64,000 nucleotides of DNA from CAVVZJ01 sp963752755 (GTDB lineage: Bacteria > Planctomycetota > Planctomycetia > Isosphaerales > Isosphaeraceae): positions 62,001-126,000 of the forward strand of contig CAVVZJ010000010.1 in the NCBI GenBank assembly GCA_963752755.1, in the 5' to 3' direction. The position numbers were made by a program, and so were the translations under genes. Of this stretch, positions 1 through 8,599 are shown one piece after another. Below the pieces are notes generated by a model. It made no database searches, was not told where the DNA came from, and saw only the letters and a list, made by a program, of their open reading frames with translations. How positions within the stretch are numbered: position 1 is the stretch's first letter; each line of letters begins with the position of its first letter.

Positions 1-379
1 CTAAGCGATGCTCCGAGGCAGGAAGATCGTGCGACCTTTTCGACCCCGGCACCTCAGGAGTGAAGCGGTCCAGTCGGCCACACCAAACCCAGGGCGGCTT
101 ACGCCTGAGCATCGACGCCTCGCTTCGCTCCGTCAAGCCGTCGACCGCATCTCCAACCTTGTTCCATCGCACCTAGCTGAGCAACTCGCGCGCCCGGCAC
201 GCCATTCGCTTCCGATGCCAGATCGGGACGTTCGCTCGGTCCCGGTGCGATCGGGGCGCGATCGCGACGAGACAACGGTCCTCACGAACCGCCGCCGGCT
301 TCGGTGGCGCGGCGTGTGAATCGTTCGTCAGGGGCCGAACACCGTCATTGGCGTCAAGAAACAAAAAGGGGTACCATTC
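1..379. other. intergenic, no supportable gene
   Basis: No reading frame here has protein-like composition; the open frames on both strands are arginine/proline-rich shadows. The last 20 bases before the next gene contain an AAAAAGGGG stretch that may serve as its ribosome binding site. Confidence 0.5.
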
Positions 380-1114
380 ATGGCCGTTGCTGCGACAGAA
401 CCGTTGAAGGCTGCTGATATGATCTCCGTCCGCAGCCGCGTGAGCTGGGGCGCCGTCGCCGCTGGAGCGATGGTGGCCTTGACGATCTATGTCGTCCTGA
501 TGTTGCTCGGCGTGACCGTCGGCATCGAGGTCGCCGTGCGCGGAACCAATGTCGATCTGGGCACAGGCTCGGGGCTCTACACGGTCGCCGTGCTGGCCAT
601 CGCGATGTTCTTCGGGGGTTGGGCGACCAGCCGCCTGGCCGTCGGCGAGGACAAGGTCGAGGCAGTCCTGCACGCCGTGATCCTCTGGGGGGTGCTCTTC
701 CTCGGCCTGGTCTGGCTGGTTGCGTCGGGAGTCCGCACCGGTTTCACCGCCTTGATGGGCGTGGCCTCCGGTACTTACGCTACCACCGAATCGGCCTCGC
801 CGATGGACGTGGACCGACTCGCCTCTGACCTGAAGCAAGCTGGAGTCGAGGAATCGCAGGTGGACAAGGCCGTCTCTTACTACCGCCAGATGAAGCGGAG
901 CCCGGTCGCCGCGATTCAGAACGCCACTGAGGACCCCGAGGCCCGTCAGGCCGCTGCGGTCCTGGTCGAAGCCAGCCGCCAGGCGACGCGCTGGACTCTT
1001 ACTGGCGTGATCGTCTCGCTCCTGCTGGTCATCATCGGCTCGCTCGTCGGCTCCGGCGAGGTTCCCATTCCCGTTCCGATTGGTGTGACCCGCCGCCGGC
1101 CCGTTCAGGCCTGA
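380..1114 (+). CDS. conserved-looking multi-pass membrane protein, function unknown
   Basis: A 244-residue protein with no recognised enzymatic motif. Hydrophobic segments are visible at about residues 23-48, 67-85, 97-117 and 205-225. Between the third and fourth lies a soluble stretch (about 135-200) that is rich in charged residues and Gln/Ala and may be helical. The start follows an A/G-rich AAGGGG stretch. The gene stands alone, with 360 bp of non-coding DNA before the next gene on the same strand. The layout resembles small bacterial proteins annotated only as hypothetical membrane proteins. No function is inferred. Confidence 0.75.
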   Translation: MAVAATEPLKAADMISVRSRVSWGAVAAGAMVALTIYVVLMLLGVTVGIEVAVRGTNVDLGTGSGLYTVAVLAIAMFFGGWATSRLAVGEDKVEAVLHAVILWGVLFLGLVWLVASGVRTGFTALMGVASGTYATTESASPMDVDRLASDLKQAGVEESQVDKAVSYYRQMKRSPVAAIQNATEDPEARQAAAVLVEASRQATRWTLTGVIVSLLLVIIGSLVGSGEVPIPVPIGVTRRRPVQA

Positions 1115-1477
1115 CCCGGCCGTCACTCGGACCGGATCAATTCCACGATGGAGAGTCGGAGTGAAGCCGTTGGGCCTTCTCCAACCTCGTCCGATGCCAG
1201 ACAACCTAGGTCCAACTTCCGTCGTGGCAGTAATCAAAGAGAATCCAGAAAATGTGGCCCTACTTCAGTTCAGTAGGGTCGACTCCTCTGGGAGAGGCCA
1301 ACCGCGACACTCTGAGATAGATGGCCGATGACCGAGAATCGTGGACAGATGGTCTTTCGACCGATCATCACCTAATCCGTCTCCATTTCTCGATAGGCCA
1401 TCTGTACTCATTGTCGCCTCGCATTCACAATGCTTTGAAAAACTCGCTCTTCCCGTCCGCCCCTGGAGCCCCCCATC
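1115..1477. other. intergenic, nothing recognised
   Basis: 363 bp between two plus-strand genes. Short open frames on both strands look like shadows. No clear promoter or terminator stem was found. Confidence 0.4.
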
Positions 1478-3316
1478 GTGGCCGCCCGAAACCGGACCTT
1501 CACCTGGGACCACCCGGTCGTCAAGCTGTTCGTCATCATCGCAGTCGTCGCCGCTCTAGCGATGGCGGCCGAAGTGCTCAAGCCGCTGGCAGTCGCGGTC
1601 TTACTTTCGTTCGCCCTCTCACCGCTGAGCCGTGTTCTGGAGCGCCGGGGGCTTCCGCGGATCGCGGCTGTCCTTCTCACGGTGATCGTCGCCCTCGGAT
1701 CGATCGGCGGAATCGGCTACGTCGTCTTTGGCCAGCTTAATGCCTTGGCCGAGGAGCTTCCGCGTTCGCAGGAGCGAATCCTTGAGCGCGTCCGCGCACT
1801 GCGGCCGGACGGCAAGAGCGCCATCACGAAGGCCAGCGAAACGATCGACGAGGTCGTCAAGAAGGTCGAGTCGGCCAAGACCGAGGCGAAGACCCAGGGT
1901 GTCGATGAGCAGCAAGGTGTGGTGGATGTCCACGTCGTCGAGGCTCCCGACTGGCGCAACCGACTCGAATCCGAGGTCGGCCCCTACCTTGAGGGCTTCG
2001 CCGTCGGCACATTCGTGCTGATCCTGATCGTCTTCATGATGCTCAATCGTGAGGACCTCAGCGATCGGATCGTCCAGCTTTTTGGACGAAGGCAACTGAC
2101 GCTAACGACCCGCACGATGGAGGACGTCGGCCAGCGGATCAGCCGCTACCTCGCCATGTTCGCCACGGTAAACTCGTGCTTCGGCCTGACGATCGGCCTG
2201 GGCCTCTGGCTGATCGGCTTGAAGTATGCCGTGCTCTGGGGCGTGTTGGCCGGCCTGCTCCGGTTCATTCCCTACGTCGGTCCCGCGATCGCCTTCGGCT
2301 TACCCTTGACGTACTCCTTCGCCCAGGAGCAATCGGCCCTGGGCAACTGGCTTCCTCTGGGCGTGGTCGGCCTCTTCCTGGCTGTCGAGACGGTGCTCAA
2401 TTCCGTCGAGCCGATCATCTATGGCCGCACGACCGGCGTCTCGGCACTTAGCTTGCTCGTGGCCGCCATGTTCTGGACCTGGCTCTGGGGTTTGGAAGGG
2501 CTCTTGATCTCGACCCCCGTGACGGTCTGCCTCGCTGTGCTCGGCAAGTACGTTCCCAGCCTCTCCTTCTTCTCCACCTTGCTCGGGGAAGAGGCCGAAC
2601 TGGAGCAAGACGTCCGCTTCTACCAGCGTCTGCTCGCTCTTGACCAAGATGGCGCCACCGAGATCGCTGAGGAGGCTTTAAAGGAACGGCCTCGCGCCGA
2701 AATCTTTGACTCCATCCTCATCGCTGCCCTGTCCCGCGCCGAACGTGACTTCGCCCGCGAGGAGATTGACGAGCGCGAGCGTGCCTTCGTCTGGCGCGTT
2801 GTAGGCGAGATCGTCGAGGACCTGGACGGCTCCGAGGAGCTTGACCTGGAAAGTGTGAACACCGTCCCGCGGCTCAATCCCGCCTCCGCACCCCCAGCCT
2901 CCGCCGTGCTGGGTGTCGCGGCCAACGACCACGGGGATGCGCTGGTCTTGAAGATGCTCCGCCAGTTGCTGGCTCAGTGCGGCTGCCCGATGGAGATCAT
3001 GACCAGTGAGCAGGGGCCCTCCCTGGAACTGATCGAGGCGGTCGCCGAACGCGAGCCCCAGCTCGTGGTTCTTTCCCACCTGCCCCCCATCGGCCTGACA
3101 CCCGCCCGCTATCTTGTGCGCCGGCTACGCTCCCGACACCCTTCGCTTCCCTTGCTCGTCGGACGCTGGAGCGAGACAGGCAATGCCCGCCGCGTCACCG
3201 AGCGCCTCACCTCCGCCGGTGCCACCGCCGTCCTCTTCAACCTCTCCGATGCGCGGCAAAGGATTCTCCAGCAATTCGCCCCGACCGAGGCCCCGCCCTT
3301 CGCGACGGCTCCCTGA
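1478..3316 (+). CDS. AI-2E family transporter (PerM-like) with extra C-terminal cytoplasmic domain
   Basis: A 612-residue protein with a GTG start. Residues 1 to about 360 follow the AI-2E/PerM permease layout: two N-terminal membrane helices, a soluble loop, then a cluster of helices containing the family-like stretch LLRFIPYVGPAIAFGLPL. Family members export small molecules or act in Na+/H+ exchange; the substrate here is unknown. Usual length is about 350-400 residues. This protein adds roughly 240: a helical Glu/Arg-rich linker (about 370-470), then an alpha/beta domain (about 480-600) beginning VLGVAANDHGDALVLKMLRQ, which resembles a cobalamin-binding-like or receiver-like Rossmann fold. 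I infer that this tail is a regulatory module; no cofactor-binding DxHxxG motif is visible. Confidence 0.85.
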   Translation: MAARNRTFTWDHPVVKLFVIIAVVAALAMAAEVLKPLAVAVLLSFALSPLSRVLERRGLPRIAAVLLTVIVALGSIGGIGYVVFGQLNALAEELPRSQERILERVRALRPDGKSAITKASETIDEVVKKVESAKTEAKTQGVDEQQGVVDVHVVEAPDWRNRLESEVGPYLEGFAVGTFVLILIVFMMLNREDLSDRIVQLFGRRQLTLTTRTMEDVGQRISRYLAMFATVNSCFGLTIGLGLWLIGLKYAVLWGVLAGLLRFIPYVGPAIAFGLPLTYSFAQEQSALGNWLPLGVVGLFLAVETVLNSVEPIIYGRTTGVSALSLLVAAMFWTWLWGLEGLLISTPVTVCLAVLGKYVPSLSFFSTLLGEEAELEQDVRFYQRLLALDQDGATEIAEEALKERPRAEIFDSILIAALSRAERDFAREEIDERERAFVWRVVGEIVEDLDGSEELDLESVNTVPRLNPASAPPASAVLGVAANDHGDALVLKMLRQLLAQCGCPMEIMTSEQGPSLELIEAVAEREPQLVVLSHLPPIGLTPARYLVRRLRSRHPSLPLLVGRWSETGNARRVTERLTSAGATAVLFNLSDARQRILQQFAPTEAPPFATAP

Positions 3317-3337
3317 GAACACTCGCGGGGCCCGACT

Positions 3338-3414
3338 CTATCACAAAAGGCTTCAGGGGGCACAACGAGAGACATCGATTCTCTGTGCCCCCTTCGTGCC
3401 TTTGTGGTGAATTG
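3338..3414. repeat. palindromic intergenic repeat, copy 1
   Basis: The core hairpin is 3356-3392: GGGGGCAC (3356-3363) pairs with GTGCCCCC (3385-3392), and inside it AGAGA (3368-3372) pairs with TCTCT (3380-3384). The right flank reads CGTGCCTTTGTGGTGAATT, almost the same as the right arm of copy 2 at 4418-4438. The left flank (3341-3351) is its imperfect complement. It could also help end transcription of the upstream permease gene. Confidence 0.7.
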
Positions 3415-3498
3415 GAATCGCTCGCATCCTCTGCTTCCCCTCGTTATCCTCGGCTCCGTCTTCCCCACGGACTCACCCCAACGAGGAGACCCAATCCG

Positions 3499-4278
3499 AT
3501 GTTCCTCGCCCTTGCCCTCGTCCTTGGCCTCCCCTCCCAGACCGACACCGGCTGGCAGACCCTCTTCAACGGCCGTGATCTCAACGGCTGGACCTTCCGC
3601 AACCCCTCCGCTCCGAATCTCTGGGTCGTCTGCGATGAGGTCCGCCTGGACCCTTCCGACCCCACCCGCCTACTCCCCATCGGCGACGGCGGCGGCCCCG
3701 ACGCCGTCCTCCTCTGCGGCGGCGATGGCCGTTCCTCCGACATCATGACCACCGAGAAGTTCGACGACTACGAGCTTCACATCGAGTTCACCGTCCCCCA
3801 GGGCAGCAATTCCGGCGTCTACAACCGAGGCCTCTTCGAGATCCAGATCTTCGACAGCTTCGGCGTCCCACACCTCGCCTTCCACGACTGCGGCGCTCTC
3901 TACGAACGCGCTATCCCCCCCAAGAATCTCGCGAAACCTCCCGGCGAGTGGCAGTCGTTCGACATCACCCTCCAGGCCAAGAAGCTCACCCTCGTTTGGA
4001 ACGGCGAACTGGTCTTCAAAGAAAAAGACATCCGCTACGGTGAGACCGACAAGGCCGCCTTCGAACGCCTGACCGCCGAGAATGCCGGCAAGCCCCCCGA
4101 ACTCCGCGTCAAGCTGGAAGCGAAGGACGGCAAGTACGTCGGTTACTTCGGCGAAGGCGGCACCCGCTCCGGGCTCTCCGGCCCCGACCGTCCCGGTCCC
4201 ATCCTCCTCCAGGGCGACCACGGCCCCGTCGCCTTCCGCCACATCCGAATCCAGCCGATTCCTTCGTCGAAGAAATGA
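3499..4278 (+). CDS. DUF1080 (3-keto-disaccharide hydrolase-like) exported protein
   Basis: A 259-residue protein. The ATG at 3499 is preferred because an AGGAG ribosome binding site lies about 10 bases upstream and it gives a short hydrophobic leader (MFLALALVLGLPS); an upstream in-frame ATG at 3385 lies inside a repeat hairpin. The mature protein begins with the family signature GWQTLFNGRDLNGWTF and has the lectin-like beta-sandwich pattern, including NSGVYNRGLFEIQIFDSF and a C-terminal GPVAFRHIRIQPI strand. DUF1080 proteins are abundant in planctomycetes and act on oxidised (3-keto) glycosides or bind glycans outside the cytoplasm. The substrate cannot be read from the sequence. Confidence 0.88.
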   Translation: MFLALALVLGLPSQTDTGWQTLFNGRDLNGWTFRNPSAPNLWVVCDEVRLDPSDPTRLLPIGDGGGPDAVLLCGGDGRSSDIMTTEKFDDYELHIEFTVPQGSNSGVYNRGLFEIQIFDSFGVPHLAFHDCGALYERAIPPKNLAKPPGEWQSFDITLQAKKLTLVWNGELVFKEKDIRYGETDKAAFERLTAENAGKPPELRVKLEAKDGKYVGYFGEGGTRSGLSGPDRPGPILLQGDHGPVAFRHIRIQPIPSSKK

Positions 4279-4339
4279 AGGTAAGATGGGGAGATCGGCT
4301 CTGCGAGCGAAGCGGGGCCTCGGTGAAATTTGAACGCTA

Positions 4340-4438
4340 GGATTCACCCCAAAGGCACAATGACCACAAGGGGGTGCAAAGGAATTCAACAACTTCTTTG
4401 TGCACTCTTTGCGTCTTTTGTGCCTTTGGGGTGAATCC
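4340..4438. repeat. palindromic intergenic repeat, copy 2 (21-bp perfect arms)
   Basis: The left arm 4340-4360 (GGATTCACCCCAAAGGCACA plus A) is the exact reverse complement of the right arm 4418-4438. The 57-bp centre is partly self-complementary (GTGCAAAG against CTTTGTGCAC). It lies between two same-strand genes. The right arm shares the GTGCCTTTGnGGTGAAT core with copy 1, and a half copy lies near 5771. Confidence 0.85.
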
Positions 4439-4474
4439 GATCTCCCGATTCTCCTCCAACCCCTCTCCTGGCCC

Positions 4475-5760
4475 ATGAATCCCACCCGCCGCTTCACCCT
4501 CGACTACGGCCGCACCGGCCTCCCGATCGAACTCCCCGCCGACCGCCTCGTCGGCCCCCTCGAAATCCAGGCCGTCCCCCCCTCGCCGACCCCGAGGCCG
4601 CCGTCGTCTCGGCCCTCACCTCACCCACCGGCGCCCCCCCGCTGGCCGAGGTGGCGAGGGGCAAGAAAAACGCCTGCATCCTCATCTGCGACATCACCCG
4701 ACCCGTCCCCAACCCGATCCTTCTCCGCCCGATTCTCCAGACCCTCCACGAGTCCGGCCTGAAGCGCGAGGATATCCTGATCCTCGTCGCCACCGGTCTC
4801 CACCGCCCCAGCACCGACGCCGAACGCGTCGAGATGCTTGGACCCGAGATCGCCGCCGCCTACCGCGTCGAGGACCACCACGGCACCCACCTCGACGAAC
4901 ACACCTTCCTCGGCACCACCCCCAACGGCGTCCCCGCCTGGATCGACTCCCGCTACATCCAGGCCGACCTCAAAATCACTACCGGCCTGATCGAGCCCCA
5001 TCTCATGGCCGGCTATTCCGGTGGTCGCAAGCTCATCTGCCCCGGCATCGCCGCCTTGGAGACGGTCAAGGTCTGGCACGGCCCCAGGTTCCTCGAACAC
5101 CCGAAGGCCGACTGCGGCTACCTCGACGGCAACCCCGTCCACGAGGAGAACACCCGCATCGCCCGCCTGGCCGGCTGCGACTTCATCGTCAACGTCACGA
5201 TGGACAAGGACCGCCGCGTCACCTCCGTCGTCGCCGGCGACATGGAAGCCGCCTTCCTTGAAGGCGTCCGCTTCATTGAAAACGTGGTCAAGGCCCCCGT
5301 CCGCGAAGCCGTCGATGTCGTCGTGACCTCCTCCGCCGGCTACCCGTTGGACACCACCTTCTACCAGGCCGTCAAGGGGCTCACTGGCTGTCTCCCGATC
5401 GTCAAGCAAGGCGGCACGATCGTCCTCGCCGCCAGCCTCTCCGAGGGGATCGGGAGCGCCGAGTTCCAGTCCCTCTTCCAGGAGAACCCCTCACTGGAAG
5501 TCTTCATGCAGCGGATTCTAGGCAAGGATTACTTTGTCCTCGACCAGTGGCAGGTCGAAGAACTCGCCAAGGTCCGCCGCAAGGCCCGCGTGAAGATCGT
5601 CAGCGACGGCCTTTCCGCCGACGTTCTCTCCGGCCTCTTCGTCGAACCGGCCCCTTCGGTCGAGTCGGCCGTGGCCGACAGTCTGGCAGAGTATGGCCCC
5701 TCGGCGCGGGTGGCCGTGATCCCCAAGGGACCCTATGTCCTGCCGGTTTTGGCTGGTTGA
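4475..5760 (+). CDS. LarA-like nickel-pincer racemase/epimerase family protein, one apparent frameshift
   Basis: Translation from the ATG at 4475 starts MNPTRRFTLDYGRTGLPIEL, typical of the LarA/DUF2088 N-terminus, and then leaves frame at a run of seven C (4576-4582). One extra C restores a continuous protein of about 428 residues. Visible family features are CDITRPVPNPILLRP, the ATGLHRP motif, EPHLMAGYSGGRKLICPG with the lysine expected to carry the nickel-pincer nucleotide, and a WHGPRFLEHP histidine region. LarA enzymes racemise or epimerise alpha-hydroxy acids using a Ni-pincer cofactor made by LarB, LarC and LarE; none of these lies nearby. The exact substrate is unknown. The shift looks like a homopolymer sequencing error. 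Confidence 0.8.
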
Positions 5761-5770
5761 ATGGGAGGCC

Positions 5771-5805
5771 AAGTTCACGACAAGGACTACAAAGATGGCA
5801 CGGAG
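5771..5805. repeat. partial copy of the intergenic repeat
   Basis: The sequence from 5774 (TTCACGACAAGGACTACAAA, then GATGGCACGGAG) resembles the reverse complement of the GTGCCTTTGTGGTGAA core shared by the copies at 3338 and 4340. It is placed right after the LarA-like gene, as the other copies are placed right after genes. Confidence 0.5.
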
Positions 5806-5825
5806 AAAAAAGGGCGTTTTTCTCC
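5802..5825 (+). terminator. terminator-like hairpin after the LarA-like gene
   Basis: GGAGAAAAA (5802-5810) pairs perfectly with TTTTTCTCC (5817-5825) around a 6-base loop, 41 bases after the stop codon at 5760. The stem is A/T-rich with its U-run inside the 3' arm, so it would be weak; the AT-rich stretch just downstream may instead hold a promoter for the next gene. Confidence 0.55.
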
Positions 5826-5892
5826 ATATGCTATTATATATATTAATTTGTTCTGAGTTCTATCTTCTGGCTCGCCCCACCCCCTGGCTCCC

Positions 5893-6579
5893 ATGCCCAT
5901 TAACCTTTGGGGCCTCCTCTACCTTCTCGTGCTTGGCCTGTTGCTCCCTCTGCTCGCCACCCAGACCGCCCGCCTTCTCGATTCCGGCCTTCCCTCCCCC
6001 CCGCGCTGGGCGATCTACGCCGAGACGGTATTCTGGCTCTCACTGATCTACACCGCCGCCCGCTTTGTCTCCCGCTCGAACCGGCTCGCCCTCTTCCCGC
6101 TCGGGCCGGTTCAACCGATTCCAACCTTCCTTGCGGTCGTTGTCCTCCTGCTCACGATCCCGGTCCGCTGGACGACCGCGACTGATGATGAGCGTCGGCG
6201 CTTGCTGATGCTCGTTCCCCACCGACGGAACGAATGGACCCTCTGGGCGATCGTGAGTCTCGTTGCCGGGATCACCGAGGAGACGGCCTATCGCGGCGTG
6301 ATGTTCGGCCTCCTGCGACGCCTTACCGGCCATTCCTGGATTTCCGCGGTCCTCACCGCTCTGGCCTTCGCGCTCGGCCACCAGGTGCAGGGCCGTGGCG
6401 GCGTGGCGATCATCTTCGTCTTCGCACTCGGCTTTCAGGCCCTCTACGCTCTGACCGGTGGCCTCTCGGTCCCGATCGTCGTCCATGTCCTCTACGATCT
6501 CCTCGCCGGACTTCTCTTCGCTCGACTCGGATCGCGACGGCCTGATCCGGCGGACCCTCCGGTCCATGAAGGTGGCTGA
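5893..6579 (+). CDS. CPBP family intramembrane glutamic endopeptidase
   Basis: A 228-residue, mostly hydrophobic protein with about six to eight membrane segments. The CPBP (Rce1/abortive-infection-like) signature is clear: GITEETAYRGVMFGLL carries the EExxxR catalytic motif, followed by FALGH and by the H of VPIVVHVLYD in the next helices. Family members cleave substrates inside the membrane; some bacterial ones act in peptide maturation or self-immunity. The gene follows an AT-rich stretch (5826-5855) and converges with the MscS-type gene (31 bp between the stop codons). No partner peptide gene is visible. Confidence 0.88.
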   Translation: MPINLWGLLYLLVLGLLLPLLATQTARLLDSGLPSPPRWAIYAETVFWLSLIYTAARFVSRSNRLALFPLGPVQPIPTFLAVVVLLLTIPVRWTTATDDERRRLLMLVPHRRNEWTLWAIVSLVAGITEETAYRGVMFGLLRRLTGHSWISAVLTALAFALGHQVQGRGGVAIIFVFALGFQALYALTGGLSVPIVVHVLYDLLAGLLFARLGSRRPDPADPPVHEGG

Positions 6580-6610
6580 GTCACTCAGTCGCGAGGCGAT
6601 CCGTCCCGTC

Positions 6611-8475
6611 CTACTTCGACCCATCGCCTTCACCATCCGTCTGCTCGTCCGGATGATGGCCGTGATCCGGTCCGCCGTGCCGAGCCTCGACCGCCTCGCG
6701 ACGCTCCTCCTCTTCGCGGTCCGGTCCGCCCGGTGCATCGCCCACCAGGGCGACCCGGGAACGCGGGAGATAATCGCCCGACTCCAGGTGGCGAAGGAAC
6801 GCGACCAGGCCCTCGCGCACCTGGCAATGAAGCCGCCAGGCTGCCCCCGGATCGCTCGCCGAGCAGAGCGCGCGGAGCTGGATCGCTGTCGGCGAGCAGT
6901 CCGTCACTTCGAGAATCGGCGGCACCTCCTCATCCCAGTCGTCGGACTCCTCCAGGATCTTCCCAAGCTCCTCGCGAACCGCACCCACGTCCACGCGGTA
7001 ATCCGCGTAAACATACACAGGTTTCATCATCTGCTGAGATCGCCGCGACCAGTTCTGCACCGGGTGGTCCATCAGGTATGACAGCGGCACGACGAGTCTT
7101 CGCATGTCCCAGGTGCGGATCACCAGGAACGTCAAGCCGATCTCCTCGACCCAGCCGAACTCGTCCTGGAATAGAATGGCATCGCCCGACTTGACCGGCT
7201 GTGTCAGCGCCAGAACCAGACCGGCGAACAGATTCCCCACCACGCGCTGCGCAGCGATCCCCAGGACAATCCCCAGCACTCCCGCCGACGCCAGCAGCGT
7301 CGGTCCGAACTGCCGGAACCACGTGAAGCGGCTCAGAGCGAAGCCGAGGCCCGCGATGAAGATCAGGAATGTCGCGACATGGCGGCTTACTGCAACTCGC
7401 GTGATCCGTGCGTTCGAGGCTCCGTCCCCTCGACCCTCGTAGCGACGGCTGACCGCATCGGCAATCTGCCCGACTAGTCGCTGGAAGAACCAGGTTACCA
7501 GCACCGCCAGCAGTGCGAAATAAAACGGCTCTAGCATCGCCAGGATCGGACCTGCCAGGCCCAGCATCGCCTTCACCAGGCCATAGGAAACCGCTAGGCC
7601 GATCGCCAGCGCCCCGGCCCGCGGAACGCTGCCGCCAGGGCCCGCACCACGGCTTTGTCAACCCGTCGCGGCAGTACATCCATCCCCTTGTGGACCAGCC
7701 AGCCCAGGAGCGAGCCCACAGCCAGCACGATGCCGAATCCGATCCACTGCCAGAGCGCCACATCGACGAATTTCGTCTTCTTCAGGAACGTCGGGATCGA
7801 CCGCTGCCAGCCGCTCGGACCGTACATCCGATAGAGCGCCGGCACCTGCTCGACCGTCCGCCGAGCGAAGACCCAGACCGGCGGACGTTGGGACGTCTTC
7901 AATCGCTCCAGGCGGATCTCTACGTCGCGGTCACCGAGATACACACGACCGAGCACGAGGCCGCGAGTCGGTCCGGTGGCCCCCTTGGCCTCTGTCCCCG
8001 GCTCCGGGTCGTCCGCGCCGTCCGGTCGATCCGGGATCTGGTCCCAATGAAACCAAACCTGCCGCTCCATCACTGCCTTCAGCCGCTCGGCCAGTTCACG
8101 TCCCTGCACTGGCTGTCGCTCTGGCTCGATTCCATTCAGGTTCAATGAATAGGCGGCCCGTTCGAAGTCGCCCCGTTCTCCCGATAAGATGAAATTCTCC
8201 AGTGATGCCTGCGGTGTGGTCAGGTCTGGTGGGGGGTGCAAAGGCGGCAACCCCGCATTCAGGCGTTGCATCACCCAGAATGGCGCTGAGTCGTCCGAAG
8301 CTCCACCGGACTCATGGCGACTTCCCTCGCCCCCCAAATTCCCGCTCGAAGCAGACATTCCCGGGATTTTCGGCACCTGTGCCCGGCACGGAAGCACGCC
8401 TGCTGTCGTTACGAGCAGCAAGAGATGCGCGGCCATTTCCAGGCCACGCCAAAAACAGACGGGTTTCCGGGTCAT
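6611..8475 (-). CDS. mechanosensitive ion channel, MscS family, one apparent frameshift
   Basis: Two adjacent minus-strand frames form one protein of about 620 residues. The first (8475-7616) has a signal peptide and a long periplasmic domain, then a membrane helix after TKFVDVALW. The second (from about 7612) contains further helices and the MscS core: GFALSRFTWFRQFGPTLLAS, GVLGIVLGIAAQRVVGNLFA and the beta-domain GDAILFQDEFGWVEEIGLTF. A single G missing from the run of four at 7612-7615 explains the break; with it restored the join reads FRGPGALAIGLAVSYGLVKA. The start at 8475 is preferred to an upstream frame opening at 8586. The protein likely relieves turgor after osmotic downshock. Confidence 0.83.
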
Positions 8476-8599
8476 CCGAGAGCCCTGTCGTGCCTGTCTC
8501 GGCCAGGGGGAGCGTCTCCGCGCCTGAGTGGTCGAGGCGCGACGTTGCCGATTAATGGCCGGGAGCAGGCACACGGTGCGCCTCAACCACGCTTTTTTT

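Noticed and set aside
173..1237. 354-codon minus-strand frame over the first membrane protein
   Set aside because: Low-complexity His/Arg/Gly composition; the plus-strand protein has clear membrane segments.
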